NCBI RefSeq assembly: GCF_019977735.1
Contig: NZ_AP025018.1
Span: forward strand, 9,676,580-9,740,579
Direction of reading: 5' to 3'
DNA from: Calothrix sp. PCC 7716
Lineage (GTDB): Bacteria; Cyanobacteriota; Cyanobacteriia; Cyanobacteriales; Nostocaceae
DNA: 64,000 nt
A program made the translations under genes and the position numbers. Shown piece after piece: positions 1 through 8,944 of the stretch. How positions within the stretch are numbered: position 1 is the first letter of the stretch; each line of letters begins with the position of its first letter. The notes below the pieces were generated by a model. The model had not been told where the DNA came from, did no database searches, and saw nothing but the letters and a program-made list of their open reading frames with translations.

Positions 1-614
1 ATAACAGCACGTTTTTTCGTTACTACCATAAATGGCATCATCTATATACACGAGTTCCAGGTAAAGACCCAGAGCTAACTGACCGAACACCAAGTAATTT
101 TAGAGAATACTTAGTGATATTGAGCGGTTTTCTTTGGTGGAAAGGTAAAATACAAGGACATTTTCGTATCGCACAGGGGAAGATTGAAGATTACCCGTTT
201 ATCCCAGAGTCAGCAGGCGCCGAAGTTATTCGTTCCACTCGTTTACAATTGACTATATATATAGTAGCTCTTGGTATCTCACTGTTTTATGGTCAGCCTT
301 GGTTTTTTATATACTGGTTACTACCCTTAATGGTCGGTCAACCAATCTTACGCTTTATTTTACTGGCAGAACACACAGGTTGCACGCGCGATGCCAACCT
401 TCTCACAAACACCCGCACTACACGAACACTTATACCAACACAATTTTTAATGTGGAACATGTCATTCCACGCAGAACATCATTTATATCCATCTATTCCT
501 TTTCATGCATTACCAAAATCGCATAATTATTTAGACACTCATTTTACACATATCGACCCAGGTTATTTCAAAGTTAATCAACATATCGTAACCAAGCTAG
601 GACATTTACCATAA
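1..614 (+). CDS. Fatty acid desaturase family protein, 3' part
   Basis: The gene runs in from the left edge; its frame is open from base 3, so the start codon is outside the window. About 203 residues are visible. They contain two histidine boxes of the membrane di-iron desaturase/hydroxylase superfamily: HKWHH near the left edge and HAEHH about 150 residues later (within MSFHAEHHLYPSIPFHALP). Hydrophobic segments lie between the boxes, as expected for an integral membrane enzyme that introduces a double bond or hydroxyl into an acyl chain or carotenoid. The HAEHHLYPSIP stretch is typical of cyanobacterial COG3239-type proteins, but I cannot name the substrate. The stop codon TAA at 612-614 is followed within 10 bases by a palindrome and an octamer repeat. 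Family assignment is firm; exact substrate is unknown. Confidence 0.85.
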   Translation, partial: NSTFFRYYHKWHHLYTRVPGKDPELTDRTPSNFREYLVILSGFLWWKGKIQGHFRIAQGKIEDYPFIPESAGAEVIRSTRLQLTIYIVALGISLFYGQPWFFIYWLLPLMVGQPILRFILLAEHTGCTRDANLLTNTRTTRTLIPTQFLMWNMSFHAEHHLYPSIPFHALPKSHNYLDTHFTHIDPGYFKVNQHIVTKLGHLP

Positions 615-620
615 TAACCA

Positions 621-683
621 TTGTAGAGATGTAACGTCTCTACAAATGTTTAAATGTTTAAATGTTTAAATACCTAAACATCT
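621..683. repeat. TGTAGAGACG-type palindrome plus octamer repeat
   Basis: At 621-645 an inverted repeat with arms TTGTAGAGATGT and ACGTCTCTACAA can form a hairpin just after the desaturase stop and may serve as its terminator. It is followed directly by tandem AAATGTTT octamers (645-683). Better-paired copies of the same palindrome lie at 19364-19393 and 59094-59125, so this is a dispersed family. Confidence 0.75.
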
Positions 684-878
684 ATTGAAAATAGACGTTA
701 TAATCTACAAATGCCAGATGAGAATGGGTGTCATTGGATAGCTTAAATGGGCTTATTTTTAGGAACTAGTTGAAAAAGTTGAGTTGGAATGTAAGCAAAA
801 AACGATTAGCTGCCTGTTTACAATCTCAAGGTACTGACCCTGGCAAATTGCCAGAAGTATCACTAGTCACAAGCTATA

Positions 879-938
879 GTGCGTGATGCCATCAATTTTA
901 TTGTTGTGTTCAGATTTATAATGGCGCCACACACCCTA
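879..938. repeat. GTGCGTGAYGC MITE-like unit (copy 1)
   Basis: A unit of about 60 bases begins AGTGCGTGATGCC and ends GGCGCCACACACCCTATG, so its ends are imperfect inverted repeats. Related units lie at 48711-48770 (closest), 15555-15620 and 3244-3426, and a half unit is near 32133-32144. No protein is encoded. It looks like a non-autonomous or structural repeat. Confidence 0.6.
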
Positions 939-1217
939 TGTTTTTATCTGCTATGTAGCTATTTTAAAAAATTTAATAAATTTATTTTTGGGTCTTCACT
1001 AAGTTAAGAAACCCTGACACAGCAACAAATACAAGCATTACTGCGAGGCTGACAAATTGTGCTAAAGCTCGTAATTACAAAAAACAGTATTAACTGTTAC
1101 AGAATTATTGAGGTCTAAAAATACACAATATATTAACTAGTTAGAGTTATGTAAAACTCTTAACAATTTGTAACTAAATAATGTGTGTACGTAAATTATT
1201 GTGTCAAATCATTCACA

Positions 1218-1231
1218 GTAATGATAATTAC
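1218..1231 (+). promoter_or_regulatory. Candidate NtcA-binding site upstream of amt
   Basis: The sequence matches the consensus GTA-N8-TAC exactly (GTAATGATAATTAC). NtcA is the global nitrogen regulator of cyanobacteria and activates ammonium transporter genes. An imperfect -10-like hexamer (TTACGT, 1254-1259) lies about 22 bases downstream, the spacing expected for NtcA-activated promoters. The site is about 430 bases from the start codon, which is long, and such a match can occur by chance in AT-rich DNA. Confidence 0.45.
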
Positions 1232-1663
1232 AGGATGAATTTGGGAATAGAAATTACGTATAAGCATATGTTAGTTCGATTTTGTTAAAATTTAACAATT
1301 CGCAATTAAACTCTCTTGTAATTAAAAAATATGTTTTAAGTATTCTGAATATTTATTAAATTTTTAAAGACTTTATCAAGAAGTCTTGACTGTTTGCCAA
1401 ATAGCCTCATAATAAAGTCTTAAGAAAAACTTAAACTGTTCTACATTTACTTTGTAAAACAGGGTGAGACTGGTTTTGATTTTCGATGAATGTGATTTTC
1501 GCATTGTGTGAAAATTCTAGATCGGATTTCAATCTTGACGCTTTTCAATGCTGGCATTGAGATAAAAGTTATTGCAATCCTAGCATTTGAAAACTCGATA
1601 CATTTGACTGTCGAGTTTGATTTTCATTTTACGGTTCTGTTGTAGTCAGGTATTTTTGAAGAA

Positions 1664-3241
1664 ATGTTAAAACCCAAGCCAACGAAAAAAAGGACAAGAA
1701 GAAATCGGTGGCATGTAACCTCGTCTCCGAATTCTTCTAAGTATAATTCAATTGCATGGCGGTTATTTAGCACAATTAAACGCTTATCTCCAAGCTGGCA
1801 GGCTACTATTCCCTTAGCCTCAATAATTGTCTTGGCATGGAGTTATGCCGCAGTCGCACAAACACCTGCTGGCCCAACTACTGGCGATTTAAAGGTTGCA
1901 TTAGATACATTATGGGTTGCAATTGCAGCGTTTCTAGTCTTCTTTATGAATGCCGGATTTTGTATGTTAGAAACCGGATTCTGTCGTCAGAAGAATGCTG
2001 TTAACGTCCTTGCCAAGAATTTAATTGTGTTTGCATTAGCGACAATTGCATTTTGGGCGATTGGTTTTGGGTTAATGTTTGGTGATGGTAACGATTTTAT
2101 CGGTTTGAGTGGCTTCTTTTTGAATGGCACCGATAATAGTCCTGCCGTAGGTGATGCCTACAAAGGAGTTTTTGGTTCTCTAAATTGGACTGGTGTACCT
2201 CTTGAAGCAAAATTTTTGTTTCAATTAGTCTTTGCTGGGACTGCTGCCACTATTGTTTCTGGCGCCGTTGCTGAAAGGATTAAATTTGTTGACTTCTTAA
2301 TTTTTAGTCTTTTACTCGTTGGTATAGCTTACCCAATTACCGGACATTGGATTTGGGGTGCTGGTTGGTTAGCTGACATAGGCTTTTTTGACTTTGCAGG
2401 TTCCACCGTTGTTCACTCAGTTGGTGGATGGGCAGCTTTGATGGGTGCGGCTTTCTTGGGACCCCGTATTGGTAAATATCAAGGAAAACAAGCGGTCGCG
2501 ATACCCGGTCATAATATGAGTATTGCTACCCTTGGTTGTTTAATTCTTTGGTTAGGTTGGTTTGGTTTTAACCCAGGTTCCGTAATGGCTGCTGACCCTA
2601 AAGCAATTACTCACATCGCTTTGACAACTAACATGGCAGGTGCAGTTGGTGGAATTGCGGCAACTGTTACTGCATGGTTATACCTGAAAAAACCTGACCT
2701 ATCGATGATTATTAATGGTGTTCTAGCAGGTTTAGTAGGAGTTACAGCTGCTTGTGCTTACGTTAGTATTGCTAGTTCCATTGTCATTGGTTTAATTGCT
2801 GGTATAATCGTGGTCTTTTCTGTTACTTTCTTCGACCGTTTAGGTATCGATGACCCTGTTGGCGCCACTTCCGTACATTTAGTATGTGGTATTTGGGGTA
2901 CTTTAGCAGTCGGATTATTTTCAGTTGGACCTGGTGGTTATCCTTGGATGGTTGACCTTGCTGGTAAACCTGCTGGACCTCACGGTTTATTTTTTGGGGG
3001 TGGACTTTCATCGCTTATTCCCCAACTTATAGGTATTGCCTCTGTTGGTGGAATGACAGTACTTCTAAGTACAATATTTTGGATTGCACTCAAATCTACT
3101 TTGGGTATTCGCGTTACTGCTGCTGAGGAAATTGAAGGTTTGGATATCAGCGAACATGGTATGGAAGCTTACCACGGATTTGTGAAAGAAGCTGATACCG
3201 CTGGATTTGCCGAAGCCTCACATTACGACAAAAAAGCATAG
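1664..3241 (+). CDS. amt: Ammonium transporter (Amt/MEP/Rh family)
   Basis: This 525-residue inner-membrane channel conducts ammonium/ammonia into the cell. Residues 1-65 are a basic, unusually long N-terminus ending in a signal-like hydrophobic segment (AVAQTPAG follows). The Amt core then starts at about residue 80 with [16 protein letters not shown], a family signature. The twin pore histidines are present in [12 protein letters not shown] and [14 protein letters not shown]. About eleven hydrophobic segments can be traced, and the C-terminal tail carries the usual acidic [14 protein letters not shown] motif that couples to PII-type regulation. No PII (glnK) gene follows. The nearest upstream regulatory feature is the NtcA-like site at 1218-1231. 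The ATG at 1664 gives a longer N-terminus than most homologues; a later start is possible but no better one is evident. Confidence 0.95.
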   Translation: MLKPKPTKKRTRRNRWHVTSSPNSSKYNSIAWRLFSTIKRLSPSWQATIPLASIIVLAWSYAAVAQTPAGPTTGDLKVALDTLWVAIAAFLVFFMNAGFCMLETGFCRQKNAVNVLAKNLIVFALATIAFWAIGFGLMFGDGNDFIGLSGFFLNGTDNSPAVGDAYKGVFGSLNWTGVPLEAKFLFQLVFAGTAATIVSGAVAERIKFVDFLIFSLLLVGIAYPITGHWIWGAGWLADIGFFDFAGSTVVHSVGGWAALMGAAFLGPRIGKYQGKQAVAIPGHNMSIATLGCLILWLGWFGFNPGSVMAADPKAITHIALTTNMAGAVGGIAATVTAWLYLKKPDLSMIINGVLAGLVGVTAACAYVSIASSIVIGLIAGIIVVFSVTFFDRLGIDDPVGATSVHLVCGIWGTLAVGLFSVGPGGYPWMVDLAGKPAGPHGLFFGGGLSSLIPQLIGIASVGGMTVLLSTIFWIALKSTLGIRVTAAEEIEGLDISEHGMEAYHGFVKEADTAGFAEASHYDKKA

Positions 3242-3243
3242 TA

Positions 3244-3426
3244 GGGTGCGTGACAGCATTACAAACCAAAACATAAACAATAACTTAAGGGACTTTCAAA
3301 AAATAAATTCTTCATGTTGTGGAGCGGGCATCCTTGCCCGCCTACGTTTAGAGCAGGCAAGGATGCCTGCTCCACTAAAAAATTTTGGAGATTTTATATG
3401 GAAGTCCCTAACTGCTGTCACGCACC
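3244..3426. repeat. Nested inverted-repeat element downstream of amt
   Basis: Three inverted repeats are nested. Outer arms are GGTGCGTGACAGCA (3245-3258) and TGCTGTCACGCACC (3413-3426). Middle arms are AGGGACTTTC (3288) and GGAAGTCCCT (3400-3409). The inner arms are near-complementary GTGGAGCGGGCATCC-type sequences (3319-3375). A fragment of the inner arm recurs at about 19620-19642. It encodes nothing convincing and looks like repeats inserted into one another; the inner hairpin may also terminate amt. Confidence 0.6.
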
Positions 3427-3593
3427 ATCATATTATTTCCCAGCGCCATTCATATGGCATTTTTTTTATTTATACTATGAATCTAGAAAAATTAATTAAA
3501 ATATTTAAATTTGAAGTTAGATATAATACAGAGTGTATAGGAATGTTTGTTTTAAATGGTGCCGTGTATGGTTATTTATGATTTTGCGTTGTT

Positions 3594-3614
3594 GAGAAAC
3601 CTGGTTTCTTTTTT
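3594..3614. repeat. AGAAACC-GGTTTCT hairpin repeat
   Basis: AGAAACCTGGTTTCT is a perfect inverted repeat around one central base and is followed by a T-run, so it could act as an intrinsic terminator on the + strand. Similar units occur at 29507-29547 and 55958-55972, with weaker ones near 54387, marking it as a dispersed repeat family. Confidence 0.5.
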
Positions 3615-3649
3615 CTGTTGAAGTAGTAAAGAAACCGATTTCTGGGAGG

Positions 3650-3976
3650 TTAGGTGTTCGGGGATTGTTTTTTGGAATTTTGTACTAGTAGCTGTATCCC
3701 TAGTGCTAATAGACCTATTGCGACTATTCCAAAGACCCATATTCCTAGAGATACAACTCCTACTACTAGGGAGCGGACTACTGAGGAGATGTTTGCTACG
3801 ATTTGGTTGGTTGTGTGTATGGGTTTGTTGGCAAAGGTTGTTGCTATGGCACTTGTTAGATTATATGAACCGTATGACATTGCACCAGCTAAGAAGGCAC
3901 CTATTGTACACTTTAATGGTGTTATAGTTTCCTTTACTGGTGTTTCTGGTTTTTTGACTGTCTTTTCTTCACTCAT
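3650..3976 (-). CDS. DUF3082 family small membrane protein
   Basis: This 108-residue protein has a charged N-terminus (residues 1-20) and two hydrophobic segments, at about 24-45 (IGAFLAGAMSYGSYNLTSAIA) and 68-98. The stretch TPLKCTIGAFLAGAMSYGSY and the FANKPIHTTN loop are what I recall of the cyanobacterial DUF3082 family, whose function is unknown. It lies 62 bases downstream of ispE on the same strand, the position this family commonly occupies in cyanobacterial genomes, so co-transcription with ispE is likely. Confidence 0.8.
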   Translation of the reverse strand: MSEEKTVKKPETPVKETITPLKCTIGAFLAGAMSYGSYNLTSAIATTFANKPIHTTNQIVANISSVVRSLVVGVVSLGIWVFGIVAIGLLALGIQLLVQNSKKQSPNT

Positions 3977-4038
3977 ATGTCACCTTCTATTGCTATGGCT
4001 ATATAACCATAGATATATGGATATGTAAGTTTTGTGAT

Positions 4039-4989
4039 CTATATAGATGACTTTAAATGAATACCTTGGGAAATAGTTTGCGTTGTAAACAATTCTAAAT
4101 CTTCGTCAGGTATTGATAAGCGAACTTGTTGTTTAACATTTTCTGCATGTTCTAAAGATTCGCAAATTGCAAAGACGCTGGGTCCCGAACCAGACATCAT
4201 TGCTCCTAATGCACCCGCACTTTTCATTGCTTCACGTAACTCTAAGACTTTGGGATACTCTGGTAATACAACTTTTTCTAGGTCGTTGTGTAAAGAAAGC
4301 GATATTTCTCTAGCGTCTTTGTGTACTATGGCTTTTATCATCGGCGCCGAGTGTACAGAAGAAGCGCGTGTTGTTAAGCTATGTTTATCTTGGAGATATG
4401 TATCACCGTATGTGGCACGATAAGTTTTATATGCCCAAGGAGTAGATACACTAAGACTACGATGTTTACCCAATACTATATATATATTGTCTAAACCTAA
4501 AATTTCAGAAAGCTGTTCTCCTCGTCCTGTTGCTATCGCTGTTCCACCTGCTACACAAAAGGGTATATCTGAACCTAAACTGGCGCCTAATTCTTCCAAC
4601 TCTACTTTAGTAAGTCCTAACTTCCATAATAAATCGATTCCTACCAATACCGCTGCTGCATTTGTCGAACCACCTGCTAACCCAGCAGCTACAGGTATAC
4701 GCTTGTTAATTTTTATATCAACTCCCCCTAGTTTCGCAAACTGTTCGGGAAACTCTTTTGCCATTAACTCCGCTGCACGGTAAGCAAGATTTGTCTTATC
4801 TGCGGGCACTTCCAAATTATCACACTGTACACGAATATTCTCGCTACCATTTGCTGTAATATCAACTTGGTCTGCTAAGTCAATACTTTGCATTACCATC
4901 GCTAACTCGTGGTATCCATCATCACGGGCGCCGATAATTTCTAAATATAAGTTTATCTTGGCTGGGGCTATTAAACTTAAACCTTGCAT
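4039..4989 (-). CDS. ispE: 4-diphosphocytidyl-2-C-methyl-D-erythritol kinase
   Basis: IspE phosphorylates the 2-hydroxyl of CDP-methylerythritol with ATP in the cytosolic MEP pathway that makes IPP and DMAPP for carotenoids, phytol and quinones. The protein is a GHMP kinase. AKINLYLEI opens the fold, the ATP loop is PVAAGLAGGSTNAAA at about residues 96-110, and the C-terminal SGALGAMMSGSGPSVFA closes the active site. I chose the ATG at 4989 (316 residues, beginning MQGLSLIAPAKINLYLEI), which matches the usual IspE length. The frame stays open back to a TTG at 5037, but the extra 16 residues are unlike family members and lie in a repeat. In many cyanobacteria rsmA is the gene directly upstream; here it is at 13756, so accessory DNA has split the pair. 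Confidence 0.95.
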   Translation of the reverse strand: MQGLSLIAPAKINLYLEIIGARDDGYHELAMVMQSIDLADQVDITANGSENIRVQCDNLEVPADKTNLAYRAAELMAKEFPEQFAKLGGVDIKINKRIPVAAGLAGGSTNAAAVLVGIDLLWKLGLTKVELEELGASLGSDIPFCVAGGTAIATGRGEQLSEILGLDNIYIVLGKHRSLSVSTPWAYKTYRATYGDTYLQDKHSLTTRASSVHSAPMIKAIVHKDAREISLSLHNDLEKVVLPEYPKVLELREAMKSAGALGAMMSGSGPSVFAICESLEHAENVKQQVRLSIPDEDLELFTTQTISQGIHLKSSI

Positions 4990-5026
4990 ATAATTTAGTA
5001 ATTCACCAGTTTTAATATACCTTTGC

Positions 5027-5112
5027 AACGGATACAACGGATAGTTGATTTTATATAACTAGTCTTTAATCGTAACAAATTATTCATCGTTATATCCGTT
5101 CCAATATCCGTT
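5027..5112. repeat. ATCCGTT repeat cluster 1
   Basis: Two AACGGATA units (5027-5034, 5036-5043) face two TATCCGTT units (5093-5100, 5105-5112), so the cluster is an inverted arrangement of the same 8-mer. The other cluster (22500-22525) overlaps the 3' end of the parA-like gene. It may be a short tandem repeat family or a protein-binding array. Confidence 0.6.
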
Positions 5113-5166
5113 GCCAATCTTTCAATTATGTAATAATTAGGGACAGTATTTACTACTGGAGGAATA

Positions 5167-5559
5167 ATGGAAGACGTAAACAGCATTTGGATTGTGACTG
5201 ATGATACCCCTCAGATATTGCCTCCTGATGGGAAAAAGAGTGGAAATACTAGAGGTGGTAGTTGGGGAGATGAGACAAAAATTCCTGATACGAAAGGTGT
5301 TGATAATGCTGTGCAGGTGGATGCTGAGAAGTTAGAGCAGGAAATGAGCCGTTTCGTATCGGTGCTGGATAAAGTTTTTACTCGTGCTGAACAGGAAACA
5401 CAAGCAAAAAGGAACGGAAAATCCGGAATACAGCTTGAAGAGATTGAATTATCTGTAGAAATTAATGGCGAAGGTCAAGTTAAGTTACTTGGCAGTGGTG
5501 CCAAAGCTGGAGGTAAGGGTGGCATTAAACTTACATTTAGAAGAAAACCCGATAGTTAA
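5167..5559 (+). CDS. Pepco-like effector-associated protein
   Basis: This 130-residue soluble protein starts at an ATG preceded by GGAGG (5157-5161). It begins with SIWIVTDDTPQILPPDGKK, has a flexible Gly/Lys-rich segment at about 24-45, a helical VDAEKLEQEMSRFVSVLDKVF, and ends with LSVEINGEGQVKLLGSG followed by GGKGGIKLTFRRK. From memory this resembles the Pepco (peptidase-co-occurring) domain described beside caspase-like and other effector genes in bacterial conflict systems. That identification is recollection, not a search. The caspase-like gene begins 21 bases downstream on the same strand, so the two look like an operon. The protein appears intact although its partner is truncated. 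Confidence 0.55.
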   Translation: MEDVNSIWIVTDDTPQILPPDGKKSGNTRGGSWGDETKIPDTKGVDNAVQVDAEKLEQEMSRFVSVLDKVFTRAEQETQAKRNGKSGIQLEEIELSVEINGEGQVKLLGSGAKAGGKGGIKLTFRRKPDS

Positions 5560-5580
5560 TTTAGTATTTTAGTTGAATCA

Positions 5581-6051
5581 ATGGCAAAAAACTGGGCAAT
5601 TACGATTGGCATTAATAAATACGATTACCTACAACCGCTAAACTATGCCAAGCGGGATGCACATTTAATGCATAACTTTCTTGTCAATGAAGCCAGTTTT
5701 GAAAGGGTTTTCTTTTTCTCCGATGACTCCCCAGATATAGCAGGAAAGTCTACACGTCCCAACCGTGCCAATTTGCGGCGAATCTTGCGAGAATTATTTG
5801 AAACACCTTTTATGGGTTCTGGTGATAACTTTTGGTTTTTCTTCAGTGGTCACGGGATACGCCACAATAACCGTGATTATCTCATGCCTTGCGATGGAAA
5901 TCCAGAAGATATTGAAGAAACGGCTATTGCTATTAACTTTGTAACTGAATGCTTGCGTCGCTGCGGCGCCGATAATGTTGTCTTAATTCTAGATGCTTGT
6001 CGTAGTCTGGCACAAAAAGCTGGTGAAGGTATTGGGCGCCTTTCTATTTAA
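5581..6051 (+). CDS. Caspase-like (C14/orthocaspase) p20 domain, truncated
   Basis: The 156 residues form a caspase p20 domain. The opening WAITIGINKYDYLQPLNYAKRDA is the family's first strand and loop. The catalytic His91 is in FFFSGHGIR and the catalytic Cys140 in LILDACRS. Cyanobacterial homologues continue after GEGIG into further caspase sequence and often into AAA or WD40 modules. Here the match stops at GEGIG (residues 148-152), four unrelated residues follow, and the frame ends at TAA in an octamer repeat (6046-6086). The break falls at a GGCGCC site. The His/Cys dyad is intact, so a p20-only peptidase could fold, but truncation of a longer gene is more likely. Its context with the Pepco-like gene suggests a former conflict or cell-death module. 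Confidence 0.8.
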   Translation: MAKNWAITIGINKYDYLQPLNYAKRDAHLMHNFLVNEASFERVFFFSDDSPDIAGKSTRPNRANLRRILRELFETPFMGSGDNFWFFFSGHGIRHNNRDYLMPCDGNPEDIEETAIAINFVTECLRRCGADNVVLILDACRSLAQKAGEGIGRLSI

Positions 6052-6086
6052 ATGTCTAGATGTTTAAATTTTTAAATGCTTAAATT
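6046..6086. repeat. TTTAAATG octamer repeat at caspase break
   Basis: Degenerate octamers (ATTTAAATGTC, TAGATGTTTAAA, ATGCTTAAATTT) run across the premature stop of the caspase-like gene. The same family is at 645-683, 16790-16811, 19329-19358, 19541-19571 and about 23160-23185. Confidence 0.6.
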
Positions 6087-6111
6087 TGTGGGAAATCTGT
6101 AATTAGGGGTT

Positions 6112-6306
6112 GCTGAAGAAGTTATTGCAAAAAGCTCTGAATATTTACAGTCTGGTGGTGAGGAGGTTTGGCTAGTTCATCCTGAAAATCGCTGGATTAT
6201 TATTGTTACTAAAGACTCTCGGTTAATTTTCTCGTCTGGTGAGACTGTTCGCACACAAAAGGTTTTACTTGGTTTTTCTATACCTGTAGATGATTTATTT
6301 AATTAA
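6112..6306 (+). pseudogene. Uma2-family C-terminal remnant
   Basis: The frame starting GCT GAA GAA at 6112 gives a 64-residue stretch (AEEVIAKSSEYLQSGGEEVW onward) ending at TAA 6304-6306. It is nearly identical to the last part of the Uma2-type gene at 10926-11473, differing at only a few positions. Uma2 proteins have a PD-(D/E)XK nuclease-like fold and are abundant in cyanobacteria. There is no start codon and none of the N-terminal half, so this is a dead fragment of a duplicated copy. Confidence 0.75.
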
Positions 6307-6312
6307 TTTTGC

Positions 6313-6336
6313 AAATGTGAACCACGGTTCACATTT
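6313..6336. repeat. TGTGAACC palindrome (copy 1)
   Basis: Eleven-base arms AAATGTGAACC and GGTTCACATTT flank a 2-base centre (AC). It follows the Uma2 remnant. Further copies are at 13278-13301, 15806-15829 and 16610-16629. It could be a hairpin repeat or the operator of a dimeric DNA-binding protein. Confidence 0.8.
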
Positions 6337-6457
6337 AACTTAAGTTTAAGTTTTACCGAAATTTTCGCTACTCTAAAAATTACAGTTTATATCTTTTCTT
6401 GTTCCCCTCTCCCAAGCTTGGGAGAGGGGTTAGGGGTGAGGGTTGCAAATCTAAGTC

Positions 6458-7561
6458 CTAATTAAAATCGTCACATAAATGTCTATCGGTTTCTTGTAAA
6501 TCTCCATTTGTGCGTAAATAGTCACGTATCCAATCGCAACCGTAGGAGATAATATTGTTGATGGACTTTACTTGTTGGACATTCCACAAAATTACTTGGC
6601 TATTTTCTCCAACAGAGGCGAGTATCTTACTATCGGGACTAAAAGCTATCTCCCAAAGGCTTCCACTATCGCCTTTTAGGGTATTTAGCAATAGAGGTGC
6701 TTTACCTGTTTGTTGTTTCCATAGTTTAATTACCCCATCGGCACTACTGGAAGCAAGCAGTTGTCCGTCTGGACTGAAAGCTACTGATATAACTGCATCG
6801 TTATGACCTGTCAGTGTTGTTAATAACTTCCCGTCAAGGCGCCAAAGTTTTACGGTTTTGTCATCGCTGCCGCTTGCTATTATTTGATTGTCTGGGCTAA
6901 AAGCTACTGACCTAACTATTGATTTATGTCCTTTTAACGTTGTAATTAATTCACCGTTCTTTTTCCATAGTTTAACTGTAGTGTCTCCACTAGAGGAAGC
7001 AATAATTTGACCGTCTGGACTGAAACTAACAACCCAGACTCCCCCTTGATGTCCCCGCAACTTTGAAAGCAGAACAGGGTTTTTCCCTTCCACGTTCCAC
7101 AATCCTACGGTACCATCAGCACTCCCAGAAGCTAGCAACTTGCTATCAGGACTAAAACTGACTTTTCTTGCTGCTCCTTGATGTCCTTTAAGCGTTGCTA
7201 GCAATTGTCCTTGTAATGTCCAAAGTTTGATGCTTCCATCCCCACTTGCTGTAGCTAAAAGTTTATCATTGGGGCTGATAGCAACTCCCAAAACAATACT
7301 ATCGTGCTTGAGAGTACGTAGGGATAGGACTTTGCCTTCATCATCTGTTTTCCATAGTTTAACTGTTCTATCTGCACTGGCGGAAGCGATAATTCTTTTC
7401 TTACTAAGGCGGGTTGAGGGACTAAACGCAAGTCCAAAAATGATAGATTTGTGCCCATTGAGGGATTTGAGTAACTCATTATTTGGGCGCCAAAGTTTTA
7501 CCTGTCCTTCCCAACCTAAAGAGGCAAGAGTTTTACCATCAGGGCTGAATTTTGCACTCAT
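6458..7561 (-). CDS. WD40 beta-propeller, 3' half of a broken AAA-WD40 gene
   Basis: This frame encodes eight WD40 repeats, each with a GH dipeptide, a FSPDG/SPD turn and a final LW (for example [18 protein letters not shown]). It ends with the [12 protein letters not shown] and DRHLCDDFN tail common in cyanobacterial WD40 proteins. The propeller is a protein-interaction scaffold. The first ATG in frame is at 7561, but the same frame reads upstream to about 7637 as [20 protein letters not shown], clearly the end of another WD40 blade. That upstream part overlaps, in a different frame, the tail of the AAA-like protein at 7539-8924. The two frames together look like one ancestral AAA-WD40 fusion that lost its middle (linker, transmembrane segment, first blades) through a deletion that also shifted the frame. 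Confidence 0.8.
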   Translation of the reverse strand: MSAKFSPDGKTLASLGWEGQVKLWRPNNELLKSLNGHKSIIFGLAFSPSTRLSKKRIIASASADRTVKLWKTDDEGKVLSLRTLKHDSIVLGVAISPNDKLLATASGDGSIKLWTLQGQLLATLKGHQGAARKVSFSPDSKLLASGSADGTVGLWNVEGKNPVLLSKLRGHQGGVWVVSFSPDGQIIASSSGDTTVKLWKKNGELITTLKGHKSIVRSVAFSPDNQIIASGSDDKTVKLWRLDGKLLTTLTGHNDAVISVAFSPDGQLLASSSADGVIKLWKQQTGKAPLLLNTLKGDSGSLWEIAFSPDSKILASVGENSQVILWNVQQVKSINNIISYGCDWIRDYLRTNGDLQETDRHLCDDFN

Positions 7562-8924
7562 AATTATTGCTTTGTGTCCAGCAAAAGTACGTAGCAGTTT
7601 TACCTTGTCCCAAGTCGTACCATTTTGCTGCCAAAGCTTGTTGAGCTTGTTGCCTATCTAGTTCTTCACTTTTAGCTAAAAATTGATAATCTAAATCGCT
7701 TAAACTTTTTCCCCGTGCCCAACTTTGAGCATCAATTAGAGCTTGTCCCCGTAACAAACGCGAATTATCTTGTTGTTTAGTTGCTACCCAAGCATCAAAG
7801 GTTTGGGAATAAGGACGCAGTAATCCAAGTTGTTTCTCTACCCATGTAATATTAAATACTTCTTGATAAATTCGGTTTCTTATTTTTAGTAATCCCTGTT
7901 GTTTTTCGATTAAACCAGAGAGAATTAATTGAGTTTGTTCAAGACTATCATTAGCTAATACGGGTGGACAACCTTCTACTTCAAGGTTCAACAAAATTTG
8001 CTGATAAATTCCTAGCAATCTCCCTGCACGCGCTTCATTATGCAAGATACGGTCTCGTATTGTTGTTAAATGTTCAGGTTTATCTACAGATTCCCAATTC
8101 TGAATAACTTGCTTTTTTACTAATAGCGCTACTTGCGACCTCTCCCGTAGGTTACTATTGACTATCAACTTGCATAACTTTTGCGTTAGAAACGGTTGCC
8201 CACCTGCCCAAGCTAATATTTCTGCCATCACTGGTTGTGGATTACTTATTTTACATTCTAATTCTTTAACTAATGGTTGTACTGACTCTAACTTAAATCC
8301 TGCCAGTTCTATTGCCTTTCCAATATTAAAAGGAGTGCGTTTTTTATCAGAAATTAAATCGCTTGGTGTCGCGACACCAAAAATACTAAAAGTGAGGCGA
8401 TTGTATGCTGGATTTATAGCTCTATTATTATAGCAGAAGCGAATTAATGCAAATAAATCATCTACAGAAAAATCTAAACTGAGAATACTATCAATTTCAT
8501 CTATAAATATCACTACCTGTTTTTGAGGTAATTGTACTAACAGCACATCTTCAATAAAATAAGTTAGCCGTTGTAAAAGTGAGAGATGTTCTTCGTCTTT
8601 CCACCAAGTTTTTAAATTTAATTTCTCAGATAAGTTAAATCCGCGCCATAATTGTGTAATAATGCCTTTGTACCACTGTAAAGGAGTAATATTTTCGCTA
8701 CCTATACTGGTCATATCTAGAATGCTACAGCAATATCCTTCTTGTTGCAATCTATTTTTTGCATAGACTAAAAGAGACGATTTACCCATTTGACGCGCAT
8801 TGAGAACATAACAAAATTCTCCAGCTTTTAAGGCAGTATAAAGTTCTTCATCTGCTTCTCGCTTGACGTAAGTGGGTGCATCTTTGCTAAGACTACCCCC
8901 GACTTGGTATTTGTCATTTGTCAT
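7539..8924 (-). CDS. AAA-like ATPase (AAA_35 type), 5' half of a broken AAA-WD40 gene
   Basis: The 461-residue product has a P-loop NARQMGKSS at residues 42-50 and a Walker B segment [12 protein letters not shown], the features of the AAA-like (AAA_35) signalling NTPases of cyanobacteria. The C-terminal region has the usual helical [20 protein letters not shown] stretch. In homologues this leads into a coiled coil, a membrane segment and a WD40 propeller. Here the last 24 residues (from about [12 protein letters not shown]) are out-of-frame WD40 DNA and are not family sequence. The enzyme half appears intact, so an NTPase without sensor propeller might still be made. The start ATG at 8924 lies 20 bases downstream of the stop of the next AAA gene (8945), suggesting an operon. 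Confidence 0.8.
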   Translation of the reverse strand: MTNDKYQVGGSLSKDAPTYVKREADEELYTALKAGEFCYVLNARQMGKSSLLVYAKNRLQQEGYCCSILDMTSIGSENITPLQWYKGIITQLWRGFNLSEKLNLKTWWKDEEHLSLLQRLTYFIEDVLLVQLPQKQVVIFIDEIDSILSLDFSVDDLFALIRFCYNNRAINPAYNRLTFSIFGVATPSDLISDKKRTPFNIGKAIELAGFKLESVQPLVKELECKISNPQPVMAEILAWAGGQPFLTQKLCKLIVNSNLRERSQVALLVKKQVIQNWESVDKPEHLTTIRDRILHNEARAGRLLGIYQQILLNLEVEGCPPVLANDSLEQTQLILSGLIEKQQGLLKIRNRIYQEVFNITWVEKQLGLLRPYSQTFDAWVATKQQDNSRLLRGQALIDAQSWARGKSLSDLDYQFLAKSEELDRQQAQQALAAKWYDLGQGKTATYFCWTQSNNYECKIQP

Positions 8925-8944
8925 GGTAAAAAGTCACAAGAAAC

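Larger units (their letters stand above)
615..1663. other. Long AT-rich gap before amt
   Basis: No open frame with coding character was seen in about 1 kb. The stretch holds the palindrome and octamers at its left end, a MITE-like unit at 879-938 and an NtcA-like site at 1218-1231. The remaining 430 bases before the amt start codon are strongly AT-rich and probably form a long leader. Confidence 0.6.

Noticed and set aside
4990-5037. 16-residue extension of IspE from a TTG codon
   Set aside because: It reads through the AACGGATA repeats and is not present in IspE proteins; the ATG at 4989 gives the family length.
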